Shown here: one piece after another, positions 63,236 to 64,000 of the stretch | How the letters are laid out: each line of letters starts with the position of its first letter | Numbering within the stretch: position 1 is the stretch's first letter | Assembly (NCBI RefSeq): GCF_004522215.1 | Contig: NZ_SDLR01000003.1 | Location: forward strand, 620,001-684,000 | Reading direction: 5' to 3' | Source: Ammoniphilus sp. YIM 78166 | GTDB taxonomy: Bacteria > Bacillota > Bacilli > Aneurinibacillales > RAOX-1 | Length of the DNA: 64,000 bases | Made by a program: the position numbers and the translations under genes | Notes under the pieces: model-generated | What the model saw: the letters and a program-made list of their open reading frames with translations, nothing else | What the model was told of the DNA's origin: nothing | Database searches by the model: none

Positions 63236-63490
63236 GCCCTTAAGACTTTCTTGCCAGCATGAGTCAATAAACTCAATGAATGCTCCAGGATTAGCGTAGC
63301 TATTTTTGAGGTCCTGCATGGAAACTCGAATATGCGCTTGATTGCCAGGCAGTTGAAGGACAAACACCAACTCCTCGTCTTCAAATTTCACACCAACTGG
63401 ACGCTGCAACTTTTCAGCAAGACCGATTTGGATAGTTTGCCCTATTTCTTCCTTGCTTTGAAACATAATCCATGGCTTGTTATAACTCAT
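63230..63490 (-). CDS. Hypothetical 86-residue protein
   Basis: MSYNKPWIMFQSKEEIGQTI ... ELVFVLQLPGNQAHIRVSM. A small alpha/beta protein with a GAGGAGAAA ribosome site 6 bases before the ATG. Not recognised. Confidence 0.7.
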   Translation of the reverse strand: MSYNKPWIMFQSKEEIGQTIQIGLAEKLQRPVGVKFEDEELVFVLQLPGNQAHIRVSMQDLKNSYANPGAFIEFIDSCWQESLKGI

Positions 63491-63543
63491 CTACATTTCT
63501 CCTCTTCAAGCAGTTTTCTTTTATTATAAACTAAACACAAGCA

Positions 63544-63574
63544 AAAGCACCTGTTGAAAGTTTCACAGGTGCTT
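63544..63574. terminator. Bidirectional terminator after the DUF1540 gene
   Basis: AAAGCACCTGT pairs with ACAGGTGCTTT, flanked by T-rich sequence on both sides. Confidence 0.85.
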
Positions 63575-63584
63575 TCTTTTAGCT

Positions 63585-63797
63585 TTACTTTTTGGGCCTA
63601 AAAGTTCGGCAGCACGTTTCTTTTGACTCTGCAGCTTGATCCTGATGCTCTGTATCAATGCCAAGCTCATTTCCCATTTCTGCGTTAAAGTTTGCATGAG
63701 GGTCTAGATCTACCATAATTGCCGGAGCCTGACAATTATTCCCTTGTCCCCAGAAGGAGCAGTTTGAAACGGAACATTTAACTTCAACTTGTGGCAT
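63585..63797 (-). CDS. DUF1540 family cysteine-rich protein
   Basis: The 70-residue protein has the DUF1540 signature: VEVKCSVSNCSFWGQGNNCQAPAIMVDLD with C-x4-C-x7-C, then two C-terminal cysteines (KETCCRTF). The cysteines should bind metal. Common in Firmicutes, function unknown. Confidence 0.88.
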   Translation of the reverse strand: MPQVEVKCSVSNCSFWGQGNNCQAPAIMVDLDPHANFNAEMGNELGIDTEHQDQAAESKETCCRTFRPKK

Positions 63798-63926
63798 GTG
63801 TCAACCACCTCCCAGTCATAGTATCAGTTGCATTGGCAAAAAAAATGAAAAGAAAATGAAACCAAATCAAGCCTACTCCGTATAGGAATAGGGTTGTTTA
63901 TTTTCGAACCAACGGAGGAACTCTTC

Positions 63927-64000
63927 ATGGAACAGATCTCGCAGGGCAAGCCTGGTTGGCTTGTTCAATTGGTACATCATCGTTCATTTACGAAAGTCGT
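63927..64000 (+). CDS. Possible 5' end of a gene running off the window
   Basis: An ATG at 63927 with a GGAGG site 8 bases upstream opens a frame MEQISQGKPGWLVQLVHH... that continues to the edge. The opposite strand has a competing 35-residue frame (63873-63980, MMYQLNKPTRLALRD...) without a ribosome site. Only the sequence beyond the window can decide. Confidence 0.3.
   Translation, partial: MEQISQGKPGWLVQLVHHRSFTKV

Overview
The window comes from a low-to-mid GC, endospore-forming Bacillota (Bacillales). The evidence is an EcsAB transporter, the FadN-FadA-FadE beta-oxidation operon in the Bacillus order, the MrfAB repair pair, YhaM, YpiB, YhfH, a spore transglutaminase (Tgl) behind a sigma-K-like promoter, a YhcN/YlaJ-type sporulation lipoprotein and many small hydrophilic or CxxC proteins. 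The complete methylmalonyl-CoA mutase/acyl-CoA carboxylase operon and a PHA synthase suggest a Paenibacillaceae-like soil bacterium (Aneurinibacillus/Ammoniphilus type); that placement is inference.

Layout. 0-4.5 kb: the body of an asparagine synthetase, then EcsAB and FxsA. 4.5-8.2 kb: a stand-alone SIR2-like protein, a 46-residue membrane protein with its own promoter and terminator, and thiC behind a TPP riboswitch. 8.2-12.4 kb: housekeeping and hypothetical genes (DUF2062, SRAP/YedK, a HEAGH metallopeptidase, DUF2515). 12.4-22.7 kb, minus strand: one operon controlled by a TetR regulator, with two identical near-palindromic operators in front of it. It encodes BCCP, MutA, MutB, MeaB, the carboxyltransferase, a second and degenerate BCCP, and biotin carboxylase, that is propionyl-CoA to succinyl-CoA except for the epimerase. 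22.8-25 kb: ilvA (which yields 2-oxobutyrate, a propionyl-CoA precursor) and a HAD phosphatase. 25-28.6 kb: mrfAB behind a LexA-like box. 28.7 kb: a 94-nt three-stem inverted repeat.

28.8-44.9 kb: amidase, mini-genes, YwaF, a SUV3-type RNA helicase, a hotdog thioesterase, a thioredoxin-reductase-like flavoprotein, UspA, a copper-amine-oxidase-N-domain protein, an Hsp20-like protein, a sporulation lipoprotein, then a gene-free 640-bp stretch with repeats and an orphan CsoR-like palindrome, an MBL-fold enzyme, YpiB, a CysQ-type phosphatase and tgl. 45-50.3 kb: fadNAE. 50.6 kb: tRNA-Arg(UCU). 50.7-57.1 kb: a MESH1-like HD hydrolase, Ung, a candidate small RNA, DeoD, an amidase, a FUSC-family exporter and a PHA synthase with a short partner subunit. 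57.2-64 kb: a toast-rack DUF4097 protein, YhaM, DUF458 and several small unknown genes.

Theme. Much of the window feeds acyl-CoA metabolism: fadNAE produces acetyl-CoA and, from odd-chain acids, propionyl-CoA; the TetR-controlled operon turns propionyl-CoA into succinyl-CoA; PhaC polymerises hydroxyacyl-CoA. I see no insertion sequence with an intact transposase, no prophage and no CRISPR array.
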